The notes under the pieces are model-generated. The model saw nothing but the letters and a program-made list of their open reading frames with translations. It was not told where the DNA came from and did not search any database. A stretch of 39,399 nt of DNA from Paracoccaceae bacterium. GTDB taxonomy: Bacteria > Pseudomonadota > Alphaproteobacteria > Rhodobacterales > Rhodobacteraceae. This document shows positions 24,529-33,129 of the stretch, piece by piece. The stretch covers positions 1 through 39,399 of the forward strand of contig CANIKY010000018.1 in NCBI GenBank assembly GCA_947468085.1, in the 5' to 3' direction. The translations under genes were made by a program, and so were the position numbers. Position 1 is the first letter of the stretch. Every line of letters begins with the position of its first letter.

Positions 24529-26118
24529 TCAGGCGTTCAGCCAGCACATGGACATGGCCTTGCCGTTCATAAGCGTGCCTGCGGGGTTTGGAATCCACCC
24601 GCCCACTTCGCTGCGACGGCCTTCGACCCAATCGTTGAACATTGGGCAGATCAAGCCGCCCGTGTCGCGCAGGATCGTGGCCATTTCGGAATACATGCCC
24701 TTGCGCTTGGCTTGGTCAAGTTCGCCACGTGCGGCGATCATGACTTCGTCAAAATGCGCGTCTTTAAAGGCTGTGTCGTTCCATTCGGCCGTCGATAGAT
24801 AGGCCGTCGAATACATCTGGTCTTGCACCGGACGACCGCCCCAATAGCTGGCGCAGAAGGGGGCAATATTCCAAACGTTGTCCCAATAGCCGTCATCGGG
24901 CTCTAGCTTCACTTGCAGCGGAATGCCGGCGGCATTGGCGCTGGCTTGGAACAACTGCGCTGCTTCCACAGCGCCGGGGAAGGCACCGGGGGCAACCTGC
25001 AGCAGAATGGGCGACCCGTCATGGCCCGATTTCTTGTAGAAATCGGCGGCAGTCGCGGCATCGTATTCGCGCTGGGAGATCGAGTCGTCAAACATCGGAT
25101 AGGCGGCGTTGATCGGGAAGTCGTTCCCGCGCGAACCCATGCCGCCCAAGATTTTTTCGAGCATTTCTTGGCGGTTGACCGACATCTTCAGCGCCATGCG
25201 CAGGTCGTTGTTGTCAAACGGGGCGGCGTTGCAACGCATGATGAATACATAGTGCCCAGGGCCTGCAGCGCGTTCTATCGCGATGTCAGTGTTGCCTTTT
25301 AGCAGGTCAACGATCTTCGGATCGATGCGGTTCATCAGGTGGATTTGGCCGGCCTGAATTGCAGCGGTGCGGGCGGGGTTATCGTTGATCGTCAGGATTT
25401 CGACTTGGTCGGCATGACCGCGCGAGGCATCCCAGTGGTTAGTGTGCTTTTCAAAGGCGGTGCGCACGCCCGGCTCATGCTCGACCACTTTGTAAGCGCC
25501 GCTGCCGATGCCCGATGTGGGGTTGTCCACGCCGCCACCGGGTTGGATGATAAGGTGGTAGTCGGCCATCAAGAAGGGCAAGTCGGCATTGCCTGCAGCC
25601 AGTGTCAGGGTGACCATGTCGCCCTCGGCCTTCATGTCAGTGATGCCTTTGACGATGCCTTGGGCGCCAGATTGCGCCTTGTCATCGGTGTGGCGCTTTA
25701 GCGTTGCCACCACGTCTTCGGCTGTCATGGTTGCACCGTTGTGATATTCCACACCCTTGCGGATCTTGAACATCCACTGGGTTGCATCGGCGTTCGACGA
25801 TACTTCCTCGGCCACACGCAGGCCCAAAGTGCCGTTCAGTTCTACGTCGACCAAGGTTTCCCCCCAGGTCGAATTGATCATGAAGGGCACGTCCGATGCC
25901 GCCAAGGCTGGGTCCAGCGTGTTGGTGCTTTCGCCGCCCTGCATCCCTGCGCGCAGCAGGCCACCCTTGACGGGTGTGTCAGCAAAGGCTGCCGTTGACA
26001 GCATGGTCCCCGCCACGGCGGTCGATACGCCCAAGGCGCCAGCACGGCCTACGAATTCGCGGCGGCTCATTTTCCCGGCCGAGGCTAGGCCTAGCAGGTG
26101 GTTCAGTTCACTGGACAT
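24529..26118 (-). CDS. Periplasmic solute-binding protein (SBP family 5) with Tat signal
   Basis: The solute receptor of the peptide-type importer, 529 residues, extracellular solute-binding family 5. A twin-arginine signal is clear: SRREFVGRAGALG at about residues 18-30 followed by a hydrophobic stretch and cleavage near AFADTP. Tat export means the protein is folded before export. GGAG precedes the ATG by 6 bases. The 113 bases before it may carry its own promoter. Proteins of this family bind peptides, but also opines, nickel or glycosides, so the ligand is open. The flanking CocE-type hydrolase favours a peptide- or ester-like ligand (inference). Confidence 0.93.
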   Translation of the reverse strand: MSSELNHLLGLASAGKMSRREFVGRAGALGVSTAVAGTMLSTAAFADTPVKGGLLRAGMQGGESTNTLDPALAASDVPFMINSTWGETLVDVELNGTLGLRVAEEVSSNADATQWMFKIRKGVEYHNGATMTAEDVVATLKRHTDDKAQSGAQGIVKGITDMKAEGDMVTLTLAAGNADLPFLMADYHLIIQPGGGVDNPTSGIGSGAYKVVEHEPGVRTAFEKHTNHWDASRGHADQVEILTINDNPARTAAIQAGQIHLMNRIDPKIVDLLKGNTDIAIERAAGPGHYVFIMRCNAAPFDNNDLRMALKMSVNRQEMLEKILGGMGSRGNDFPINAAYPMFDDSISQREYDAATAADFYKKSGHDGSPILLQVAPGAFPGAVEAAQLFQASANAAGIPLQVKLEPDDGYWDNVWNIAPFCASYWGGRPVQDQMYSTAYLSTAEWNDTAFKDAHFDEVMIAARGELDQAKRKGMYSEMATILRDTGGLICPMFNDWVEGRRSEVGGWIPNPAGTLMNGKAMSMCWLNA

Positions 26119-26231
26119 GTCTTTCTCCCTATTTGGTTCCCGGTCGCCCGGAGCATGTTGTTCTGGTCTGAATAAAACGCACTTCTTGGATCGCGCAAAG
26201 GATTATTTTTGCACCCTCAGGCCAACTTTCG

Positions 26232-28271
26232 TCACACAAACCGCCGCGCCACTTGGTCATCCCAAGCGCGTTCAAAGATGACCTCATCGCCCTGCCATGC
26301 CGTAAGGCGGGCTGTCATGCGCAGATGGCTGGCGGTACAGGTCATCTCGGCCTCGGCCCTCGTGCGCACGGCCCAATCGCCGCGGCTTATGCGCTGCTCC
26401 CAGACATGGTGCGCGCGCGCTGACGTGGGATCGTCGGCCGCGATCTCCCAAAGCTCGTCAAGGCTTTCGCCGCTGATCAAGCCGTGGGTCAGGTTTTCGA
26501 CATCGCCGCCGTCTTCGTGCACGATCAACCGATGGGTGCCTGACAAAAGATCCGTCTCGATACGGCGCGCACTGCTGCCCGCCCGCACGACGCGGTGCGC
26601 CCAAGGCTGGGCCGTTTGTGCGTCAGGCGGCGCCCATTCTGTGGTTGATCCTTGATGTACGGGCAAGTCCAACTTGCCGCCCGTCAGTGTCAAAACCCCC
26701 GCCTCTGGCGAGGGCCAGACAAAGGGCCAATAGGAATTCGACAGCGCCAGACGCAGCCGATGCCCAGGCGCAACGCGGTAAGCCATTTGATCCAACGCAA
26801 AGGTCACAGCAACCGTTTGCCCCGGCACCAAAGGCTGTGGCGTGGCAGCCCCCGTCCTGTGACATAGGTTGAACATCCCATGCGCAATCCGAACCGAGGC
26901 GCCATCCGGCCCCACATCGCACAAGCGCGCCACAACAAAGCCCAAGGGTTTGTCGCTTGAGACAGTGATCGTCAGACGCGCTGCGCCCAGCAACTCCAGC
27001 GGCGAGGCCAGCACATCGCCGTCAAAACACACAGAACCCGCATCCTCGGCGCGCTGATCGCCGGGCATTTCGGCATTCAACCCCATTGGAAAAAACTCGC
27101 CTGCATGCATCCCCAGATGCTGCGGGGTCGAGATTTGGCAAGAAATCACGCCCTCTTCATCTTGGCTTAAATACTCCACAGAAGGTCCGGGGTGTGTGAA
27201 ACCCGTCGGCCTTTGGGCCGCAGGGCAAAGCCCGAAATTCTGCCGCTCCACCCGTGCCGAGGGCCAATCCTTCTCTGCCACCCAATGCCCCGCCCGATGT
27301 TTGGGGCTGGCGTTAGGCGCTTGGGAATGCAGCATATAGGCGCGGTAGGCCGGATCGTGTTCTGCGCCGTTGTTGATGTCTTTTAACCAGCGATCCCACC
27401 ACCGCACAGCTTCTTGCAAAAAGCCCACGGCGGGGCCGGGAACGGCGGTGTGGGGATATTGATGCACCCAAGGCCCAACGATGCCTTTGGATCGCGGCAG
27501 ATTTTCCACAATGGCCGCTACCGTGTTCATATAGCTATCTGCCCATCCGCCCCAGATCAGGATCGGCACCTGCATACGGGCGTAATCCTCGCAGATCGAT
27601 CCGTGTTGCCAATAGGGCCCGCGCTCTTGCAGCGCGGCCCAGTGCGGTGCCAGCCAAGGCTCCGCCTCCAGCCGTTCCAGCCACATCTCGCGCCAGTCGG
27701 GGCGCAGCACAGGGTCGGGCGGGCGAGAGGAGTATGACAGCATCACCGCCCCCCAGCCGAAATTCTCGCCCAGCAAACAGCCGCCGCGATAGTGGATGTC
27801 ATCGGCAAAACGGTCGGTGGTGGAACAGACCGAAATCACCGCTTTCAGCGCAGGCGGCTGCAGAAAAGCTGTTTGCAGGCAGTTAAACCCGCCCCAGCTT
27901 TTGCCCATCATCCCCACCTGCCCACTGCACCACGGCTGGCGGGCCAGCCACGCAATCACCTCAACCGCGTCAGACAGTTCCTGCGGTGTGTATTCATCCG
28001 CCATCAGCCCTTCGGAATCACCATTGCCGCGCATATCGACCCGCACGCAGGCATAACCGTGGCCCGCGACATAGGGATGCATCATCTCGTCGCGGGGCAG
28101 GGTGCCATCGCGCTTGCGGTAGGGGATATATTCCAGAACGGCTGGCACGGGCGCGCGTGCGGCATTCTTGGGCATCCAGACCCGCGCCGACAAGCGGCAG
28201 CCATCGGACAGCACGATCCCCATGTCAGGCTCTTCGACAAGGGCAAACGGAAACTCTGTGCGAATGGTCAT
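26232..28271 (-). CDS. CocE/NonD-family hydrolase (S15 peptidase-like)
   Basis: A 679-residue alpha/beta-hydrolase with an added C-terminal jelly-roll domain, as in cocaine esterase, glutaryl-7-ACA acylase and Xaa-Pro dipeptidyl-peptidase. The nucleophile is Ser125 in GKSWGG; the preceding VRVDMRGNGDSEG is a family hallmark. The C-terminal half has the expected FLTF-type regions (VARLCDVGPDGASVRI, in part) and GHRLRLALSNSYWPF. There is no signal peptide, so it acts inside the cell. GGAGG precedes the ATG by 6 bases. It is the first gene of the block leading into the importer and probably splits what the importer brings in. It is divergent from betC. Confidence 0.92.
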   Translation of the reverse strand: MTIRTEFPFALVEEPDMGIVLSDGCRLSARVWMPKNAARAPVPAVLEYIPYRKRDGTLPRDEMMHPYVAGHGYACVRVDMRGNGDSEGLMADEYTPQELSDAVEVIAWLARQPWCSGQVGMMGKSWGGFNCLQTAFLQPPALKAVISVCSTTDRFADDIHYRGGCLLGENFGWGAVMLSYSSRPPDPVLRPDWREMWLERLEAEPWLAPHWAALQERGPYWQHGSICEDYARMQVPILIWGGWADSYMNTVAAIVENLPRSKGIVGPWVHQYPHTAVPGPAVGFLQEAVRWWDRWLKDINNGAEHDPAYRAYMLHSQAPNASPKHRAGHWVAEKDWPSARVERQNFGLCPAAQRPTGFTHPGPSVEYLSQDEEGVISCQISTPQHLGMHAGEFFPMGLNAEMPGDQRAEDAGSVCFDGDVLASPLELLGAARLTITVSSDKPLGFVVARLCDVGPDGASVRIAHGMFNLCHRTGAATPQPLVPGQTVAVTFALDQMAYRVAPGHRLRLALSNSYWPFVWPSPEAGVLTLTGGKLDLPVHQGSTTEWAPPDAQTAQPWAHRVVRAGSSARRIETDLLSGTHRLIVHEDGGDVENLTHGLISGESLDELWEIAADDPTSARAHHVWEQRISRGDWAVRTRAEAEMTCTASHLRMTARLTAWQGDEVIFERAWDDQVARRFV

Positions 28272-28446
28272 AGGTGCCTCCCCAAGCTTGCCCCATCAGG
28301 CGGCAGGATCGGGGCAAATCTCTGTCTTGAAACGGCGCTTGGCGGTGCGATTGCGACAAGGGTTAGGGCCAAGGCAAAATCTGCTCTTGCCTCAGTGCAA
28401 ATCCCACGCCACCCATGCGACAGTTTGCAGCACGATGGGGCGTGAT

Positions 28447-29952
28447 ATGACCAAACCCAACATTTTGATCTTGATGGTCGACCAACTGACCGGCACGCTG
28501 TTTGCTGATGGCCCAGCGGCCTTTTTGCACGCGCCAAACCTACGCGCACTTGCCGCGCGGTCCGTGCGCTTTGGCAATGCCTATACCGCCTCGCCATTGT
28601 GTGCCCCCGCCCGCGCTGCCTTTATGTCCGGCGCCTTGCCGCGCCGCACAAGGGTGTATGACAATGCGGCAGAATTCGCCTCGGATATCCCGACCTATGC
28701 CCATCACCTGCGCCGCGCGGGCTATCAAACCGCGCTGTCGGGCAAGATGCATTTCGTTGGCCCCGACCAATTGCACGGCTTTGAACAGCGCCTGACGACG
28801 GACATCTACCCCGCCGATTTTGGCTGGACGCCCGATTACCGCAAACCGGGCGAGCGGATTGACTGGTGGTATCACAACTTAGGGTCTGTCACGGGCGCAG
28901 GCGTGGCCGAGATCACCAACCAGTTGGAATATGACGACGATGTCGCCCACCAAGCCGTGCAAAAGATCTACGATCTGTCGCGCGGCCTTGATGCACGCCC
29001 GTGGAGTTTGACGGTGTCGTTCACCCACCCGCACGATCCCTTTGTGGCCCGCCGCAAATACTGGGACCTGTACGAAGGGGCCGCCGAGCTGCAGCCCCCC
29101 GCGCCTTTGGATTATAAGGATATGGACCCCCACTCCCAACGCCTGATGGACGCGTGCGATTGGCGCGGCCTGACCGTCACCCACGACCATATCCGCCGCG
29201 CGCGGCAGGGGTATTTCGCCAATATCTCTTATGTCGATGACAAAATCGGCGAGATTTTGGCCGCCCTAGACGCGTCACGGCAAGAAGCGATCGTCGTGTT
29301 TGTTTCGGACCACGGCGAGATGTTGGGCCGCAAGGGCCTGTGGTTCAAGATGAATTTCTTCGAAGGGGCCGCCCGCGTGCCTTTGATGATCGCGGCCCCG
29401 GGTCTGGACGCCGGTCTGATTGACACGCCGGTATCAACCATCGATCTGACACCCACCCTGTGCGATCTGGCGGGGATTTCGATGGCCGAGGTGATGCCTT
29501 GGACGGACGGCGAAAGTTTGGTGCCCTTGACCAAAGGCAAAATCCGCAGCACGCCGGTTGCGATGGAATATGCGGCGGAAGGGTCGATCACACCCATGGT
29601 CGCGCTGCGGCAAGGGGTGTGGAAATACATCCGCTGTCTGGCCGACCCCGACCAGTTGTTCGATCTGGCCAATGACCCACAGGAAGAGGTGAACTTGGCC
29701 ACCGACCCCAATGCCGCGGAGATCTTGGCCCATTTTCAGGCCGCAGCCAACGCGCGCTGGGATCTGCAAGCCTATGACGCCGAGGTGCGCGAAAGCCAAG
29801 CGCGCCGCTGGGTGGTTTACGACGCCTTGCGCAACGGCATATACTATCCGTGGGATTACCAACCCCTGCGCGCCGCATCAGAACGCTATATGCGCAACCA
29901 CATGGATTTGAACGTTCTGGAAGACAATAAACGCTTTCCGCGCGGGGAATAA
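28447..29952 (+). CDS. betC: Choline sulfatase
   Basis: A sulfatase of 501 residues that hydrolyses choline-O-sulfate to choline and sulfate, feeding glycine-betaine synthesis or sulfur supply. The formylglycine site is Cys52 in SPLCAPARAAF (C-x-P-x-R). The sequence around TRVYDNAAEFASDIPTYAHH, KMHFVGPDQLHGFEQR and DIYPADFGWTPDYRKPGERI (short pieces) is highly typical of BetC. The first Asp pair is in ILMVDQL and the late VSDHGEMLG carries metal ligands. No signal peptide is seen. The ATG at 28447 is preferred over far upstream starts. It is not accompanied by betA, betB or betI here. It is divergent from the CocE-type gene. Confidence 0.94.
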   Translation: MTKPNILILMVDQLTGTLFADGPAAFLHAPNLRALAARSVRFGNAYTASPLCAPARAAFMSGALPRRTRVYDNAAEFASDIPTYAHHLRRAGYQTALSGKMHFVGPDQLHGFEQRLTTDIYPADFGWTPDYRKPGERIDWWYHNLGSVTGAGVAEITNQLEYDDDVAHQAVQKIYDLSRGLDARPWSLTVSFTHPHDPFVARRKYWDLYEGAAELQPPAPLDYKDMDPHSQRLMDACDWRGLTVTHDHIRRARQGYFANISYVDDKIGEILAALDASRQEAIVVFVSDHGEMLGRKGLWFKMNFFEGAARVPLMIAAPGLDAGLIDTPVSTIDLTPTLCDLAGISMAEVMPWTDGESLVPLTKGKIRSTPVAMEYAAEGSITPMVALRQGVWKYIRCLADPDQLFDLANDPQEEVNLATDPNAAEILAHFQAAANARWDLQAYDAEVRESQARRWVVYDALRNGIYYPWDYQPLRAASERYMRNHMDLNVLEDNKRFPRGE

Positions 29953-29955
29953 AAG

Positions 29956-30057
29956 CGAATTTTCTGCGAAAATTCGTTCGCGCGCGACCTAACGGCATAT
30001 CCAAGGTAAAGAACGCCAAAATGTCTCATTAAGAACCGAATTTTCGCAGGAAATTCG
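29956..30057. repeat. Second nested palindrome pair at a convergent junction
   Basis: Two 21-base arms (29956-29976 and 30037-30057) are reverse complements with one mismatch, and each arm is almost self-complementary (CGAATTTTC ... GAAAATTCG). They are separated by 60 bases and fill the space between the stops of betC and the ROK regulator gene. The core TTTTC-TGCG-AAAA is shared with the element at 20158-20214. Confidence 0.7.
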
Positions 30058-30069
30058 TGACCTTGGGCC

Positions 30070-31326
30070 CTAAATCGCCCGCGCTGCGGCGTTCTGATCG
30101 ATCAGATATTTTTGGCTCAGCGGAATAGCCGCCGCCCCCAAGGACCGCGCCTGCGCGCCGACGGTACCTTGGCGCACTTGCGGCATAGACACGCCCGACA
30201 GGTCCAGTCGGGCCAATGCCTCTTGCGTGCGCAAGGTCACCATGGCGCGCACTTTGGGCGGCATCCAGCCGTCAATCAGCACGGCTTCCAGTTCCAGCAA
30301 AGTTGCTGCCGACAGAATAGCCCCTGCCAAACCTTCTGCAGCCAGATCGACCCAAGCTTGCAAGACAGGCTCTGACACCTGCCAATGATCTGGGCTTTCC
30401 CACAAATGATCTGGGCTTTCCCCCGCCGCCGCCATCATCGATTCAAGAACCGACATCGAGGCTGAATCAAACAACCGCCGCATTTGGCCATCAGGCCCTT
30501 GAACCGGCAAAGGCCCAACGCCCGCCGCATTGCCGCTGCGGCCCAAGAACAATTGCCCGTTCAAGACCAACCCACCGCCGATGAAGGTGCCAAAGTAAAA
30601 GTACAAAAAGTCTTTCGGCCGCTCGCCGGTGCCAAAAACAAGTTCGGCACCGCAGGCGGAGGTGGCATCATTTTGCACATAAACTGGTACGCCCGTGACA
30701 TGCGCCAGTTCGGCTTGAATGTCGCGGTCGCGCCAAGCATCCATTTCCGCTTGTGGCGCGCCCAAAGCTTGCACCCAGTTCCACAACTGGAACGGCATGG
30801 CGACACCCATCCCCCCCACCCGCCCGCGCTGGGCGGCGGTCAGGTGACGCAGCATGTCTGGTAAAGCATCGGCGACAAATTCCACCAGCGCGTCAGGCGT
30901 GGGATAACGGTAGACACGGCGGCTGGACGATCGCACCGTGCCCAGAAAATCAATCATGACCAGATCGGCTGATCGGCGGCCAATTTTCAGCCCCAGAAAA
31001 AACGCCCCATCCGCTGCCAGCGACATCGGAATAGACGGTTGCCCGATCTTGCCGCGCAACGGCTCTCCGCGCAGCAAAAGGCCATCATGCTCTAAGGCGC
31101 GCATGATCACCGAAACTGTCTGCGCCGATAAGCCCGTCATGCGCGCAATGTCAGTTTTGGCCAAGGCGCTGTGCTTGCGCACCAAGGAAAGAACCAGCCG
31201 CTCGTTATAATCGCGCATGCCAGACTGATTCGTGCCGCGCGGCGCTGCGGCCTCGGCATTGGGTTTGTCGCTGACGAGTTCGGCTTGGTGCGGCGACATG
31301 TTCGGATCGTGGTCCTTTAGAAACAC
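30070..31326 (-). CDS. frcR: ROK-family transcriptional regulator, FrcR-like
   Basis: A repressor of 418 residues made of an N-terminal winged helix (about residues 40-100, KTDIARMTGLSAQTVSVIMR) and a sugar-kinase-like ROK domain (VYVQNDATSACGAELVFG, YFYFGTFIGGGLVLNG). The kinase ATP loop is degenerate, as in regulators. The GTG at 31326 directly follows the mutarotase stop; an ATG at 31299 is a good alternative with a more distant AAAGGA. It is divergent from frcBCAK and probably binds the palindrome at 31853. The name is by position and family, after the Sinorhizobium frc system. A 21-base in-frame tandem duplication (ESPDHxW twice) near 30384-30422 is odd. Confidence 0.82.
   Translation of the reverse strand: MFLKDHDPNMSPHQAELVSDKPNAEAAAPRGTNQSGMRDYNERLVLSLVRKHSALAKTDIARMTGLSAQTVSVIMRALEHDGLLLRGEPLRGKIGQPSIPMSLAADGAFFLGLKIGRRSADLVMIDFLGTVRSSSRRVYRYPTPDALVEFVADALPDMLRHLTAAQRGRVGGMGVAMPFQLWNWVQALGAPQAEMDAWRDRDIQAELAHVTGVPVYVQNDATSACGAELVFGTGERPKDFLYFYFGTFIGGGLVLNGQLFLGRSGNAAGVGPLPVQGPDGQMRRLFDSASMSVLESMMAAAGESPDHLWESPDHWQVSEPVLQAWVDLAAEGLAGAILSAATLLELEAVLIDGWMPPKVRAMVTLRTQEALARLDLSGVSMPQVRQGTVGAQARSLGAAAIPLSQKYLIDQNAAARAI
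30384..30422. repeat. In-frame 21-base tandem duplication inside the ROK gene
   Basis: AATGATCTGGGCTTTCCC occurs at 30384-30401 and again at 30405-30422, a period of 21 bases. In the protein it gives ESPDHLW-ESPDHWQ. Being a multiple of three, it leaves the frame open. It lies in the middle part of the ROK domain. Confidence 0.8.
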
Positions 31327-31770
31327 TCAGACAGCGCGGCCATCCGCCCCGATGACACCTTTGCGCAAGATAACGTTGGCAAAAAGCGCGGGTTCGGTGG
31401 TGGCCACGATGGTATGGGCGGCGCGGATGCGAGTGTAAAGGTCCGTCCCAGCCAAGGGTTTGACATCAAAGCCGGGGGCAAGGCGGGCGCAGGCAGCGTC
31501 CAGCCCGTGGTGAAAGACGTTTGATTGGGCGGGGTCATTGTGCAAAGCGGCCCGCATTATGGCGTTGGGAACAGCGCGGTCCAAAGGCATAACCGTCAGA
31601 ATTGCTTCTAAAATCGCCATAACCCCATGCCCATCGGCGCGCACCAGACGCCGTGCGTGCTCTTGCGCGGGATAGTTGGCGTCGACCAAGGCAATCTCGT
31701 CCCCATGCCCCATCGAGCGCAGCGTAAAGAGCAGGTCTGGCCCCAGTATCGCAGGAATTCCGATCAACAT
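31327..31770 (-). CDS. RbsD/FucU-family sugar mutarotase
   Basis: A small cytoplasmic protein of 147 residues that interconverts anomers of a sugar such as fucose or ribose. The family start is LIGIPAILGPDLLFTLRSMG, followed by GHGDEIALVDANYPA with the catalytic-type His and Asp. A conserved Tyr-x-x-x-x-x-AH (YTRIRAAHTIVATTE) stands near the C-terminus. It is closer to FucU than RbsD in its start, but I cannot settle it by eye. It is the first gene of the short minus-strand operon with the ROK regulator and divergent from frcB. Confidence 0.9.
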   Translation of the reverse strand: MLIGIPAILGPDLLFTLRSMGHGDEIALVDANYPAQEHARRLVRADGHGVMAILEAILTVMPLDRAVPNAIMRAALHNDPAQSNVFHHGLDAACARLAPGFDVKPLAGTDLYTRIRAAHTIVATTEPALFANVILRKGVIGADGRAV

Positions 31771-31852
31771 CTTTGGTCACCACTTTAGCACAAAGCCCCG
31801 ACAGACGTCAGGTTGGTGCGACACTGGGCAGGAATAGGGGAATCTGTCAATA

Positions 31853-31871
31853 ATAAATCACTGTGATTTAT
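31853..31871. promoter_or_regulatory. Palindromic operator candidate of the frc locus
   Basis: ATAAATCACTGTGATTTAT is a perfect inverted repeat with nine-base arms around one central base. It lies in the 239-base region between the mutarotase and frcB starts, 82 bases from the former and 138 from the latter. The ROK regulator encoded next door is the likely binder. A TTGACG follows at 31877, a possible -35 box for frcB, with no clear -10. Confidence 0.6.
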
Positions 31872-32009
31872 CTATCTTGACGGATGACGGGGAATCAGCT
31901 TTTGTGCCGGCCATCGGGGGGAGAGGGTCGGGTCACTGCCGGACGCAATCCTTGATGAGGCTATTTTACTGTTGGGGGCACGGGCCCCTTTATCCTTGGG
32001 AGGACTACC

Positions 32010-33023
32010 ATGAAGTTCAAAGCTGTTGCCTTGATCGGCGCTGCTGCACTTGCTTTGGTTGCGGGTTCCGCTTCCGCTGGCGATCTGGCTTGCCTGATCA
32101 CCAAGAACAACACCAACCCCTTCTTCGTGAAAATGAAGGAAGGCGCTGAGGCTGCTGCGACCGCTGCTGGCCTTGATTTCCAAGCTTACGCTGGCGAAAA
32201 AGACGGCGATGCTGCACCGCAGATCACCGCCATCGAAAACTGCGTCGCTGCTGGCGCCAAGGGTATCTTGATCACGCCCTCGAACGACTCGGTCGGCCCA
32301 GCTTTGAAGGACGCTCGCGCTGCTGGCATTCTGGTTATCGCTTTGGACACCCCCTTGGCTGACACCGAAGCTCAGGACATCACCTTTGCAACCGACAACT
32401 TCGAAGCGGGTCTGTTGATCGGCAAGTGGGCTGCTGCGACCATGGGCGAAGGCGCTGCTACCGCCAAGATTGCTATGCTCGACATCAACAAGGACAACAT
32501 CTCGGTTGACGTTGCACGCGACACTGGGTTCCTAGTTGGCTTTGGCATCGAAGTTCCGGATCTGAAAGTCATGGGTTCTGAAACCGACGCACGTGTGATC
32601 GGCCACGAAACATCGGACGCGAACCCCGAAGGCGGTCTGCGCGCGATGGAAACGCTGTTGGCCAAAGACCCTGACATCAACGTGGTCTACACGATCAACG
32701 AGCCTGCCGCTGAAGGCGCCTTCCAAGCGCTGAAGAACGCAGGCAAAGAAGGCCAAGCGATCATCGTTTCGGTTGACGGCGGCTGCCCCGGTGTGGCTTC
32801 GGTCAAGTCGGGCGTTATCGGCGCCACCTCGCAGCAATACCCGCTGCTGATGGCATCCAAAGGCATCGAGGCCATCGTGGCCTTCGCCAAGGACGGCACC
32901 AAGCCCACCGTCACTGAAGGCCTGTCGTTCTTCAACACCGGCGTCAACCTGGTGACCGACAAGCCTGCCGAAGGTGTTCCGTCGATCGACACCACCAAAG
33001 GCACGGAACTGTGCTGGGGCTAA
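32010..33023 (+). CDS. frcB: Fructose-type ABC transporter, periplasmic binding protein
   Basis: The sugar receptor of the importer, 337 residues, FrcB branch of the ribose-binding family. The signal peptide KFKAVALIGAAALALVAG is cleaved after ASA. GGGAGG lies before the ATG by 8 bases. It is rich in GCT alanine codons while neighbours prefer GCC and GCG, a sign of selection for high expression. In Sinorhizobium meliloti FrcB binds fructose, mannose and ribose. A hairpin after the stop (33052-33077) probably lets this gene be expressed above the membrane genes. Confidence 0.93.
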   Translation: MKFKAVALIGAAALALVAGSASAGDLACLITKNNTNPFFVKMKEGAEAAATAAGLDFQAYAGEKDGDAAPQITAIENCVAAGAKGILITPSNDSVGPALKDARAAGILVIALDTPLADTEAQDITFATDNFEAGLLIGKWAAATMGEGAATAKIAMLDINKDNISVDVARDTGFLVGFGIEVPDLKVMGSETDARVIGHETSDANPEGGLRAMETLLAKDPDINVVYTINEPAAEGAFQALKNAGKEGQAIIVSVDGGCPGVASVKSGVIGATSQQYPLLMASKGIEAIVAFAKDGTKPTVTEGLSFFNTGVNLVTDKPAEGVPSIDTTKGTELCWG

Positions 33024-33051
33024 TATCCCACACGATCTGACTTGATTAAAG

Positions 33052-33077
33052 GAAGGGCGGCTTTACAGTCGCCCTTC
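33052..33077 (+). terminator. Attenuator-type hairpin between frcB and frcC
   Basis: GAAGGGCG and CGCCCTTC form a perfect eight-base stem with a ten-base loop, followed by TTATT. Its place, 28 bases after the binding-protein stop and 52 before the permease start, is typical of partial terminators or RNA-stabilising hairpins in ABC operons. Confidence 0.65.
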
Positions 33078-33129
33078 TTATTAAAGGGCAGGCCAAACTG
33101 CTTGACGCTTAACGGGGGATCGCGAGAAA

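Noticed and set aside
30384-30422. Tandem repeat as a CRISPR or VNTR array
   Set aside because: Only two copies, in frame, inside a protein-coding gene; no spacers and no cas genes.
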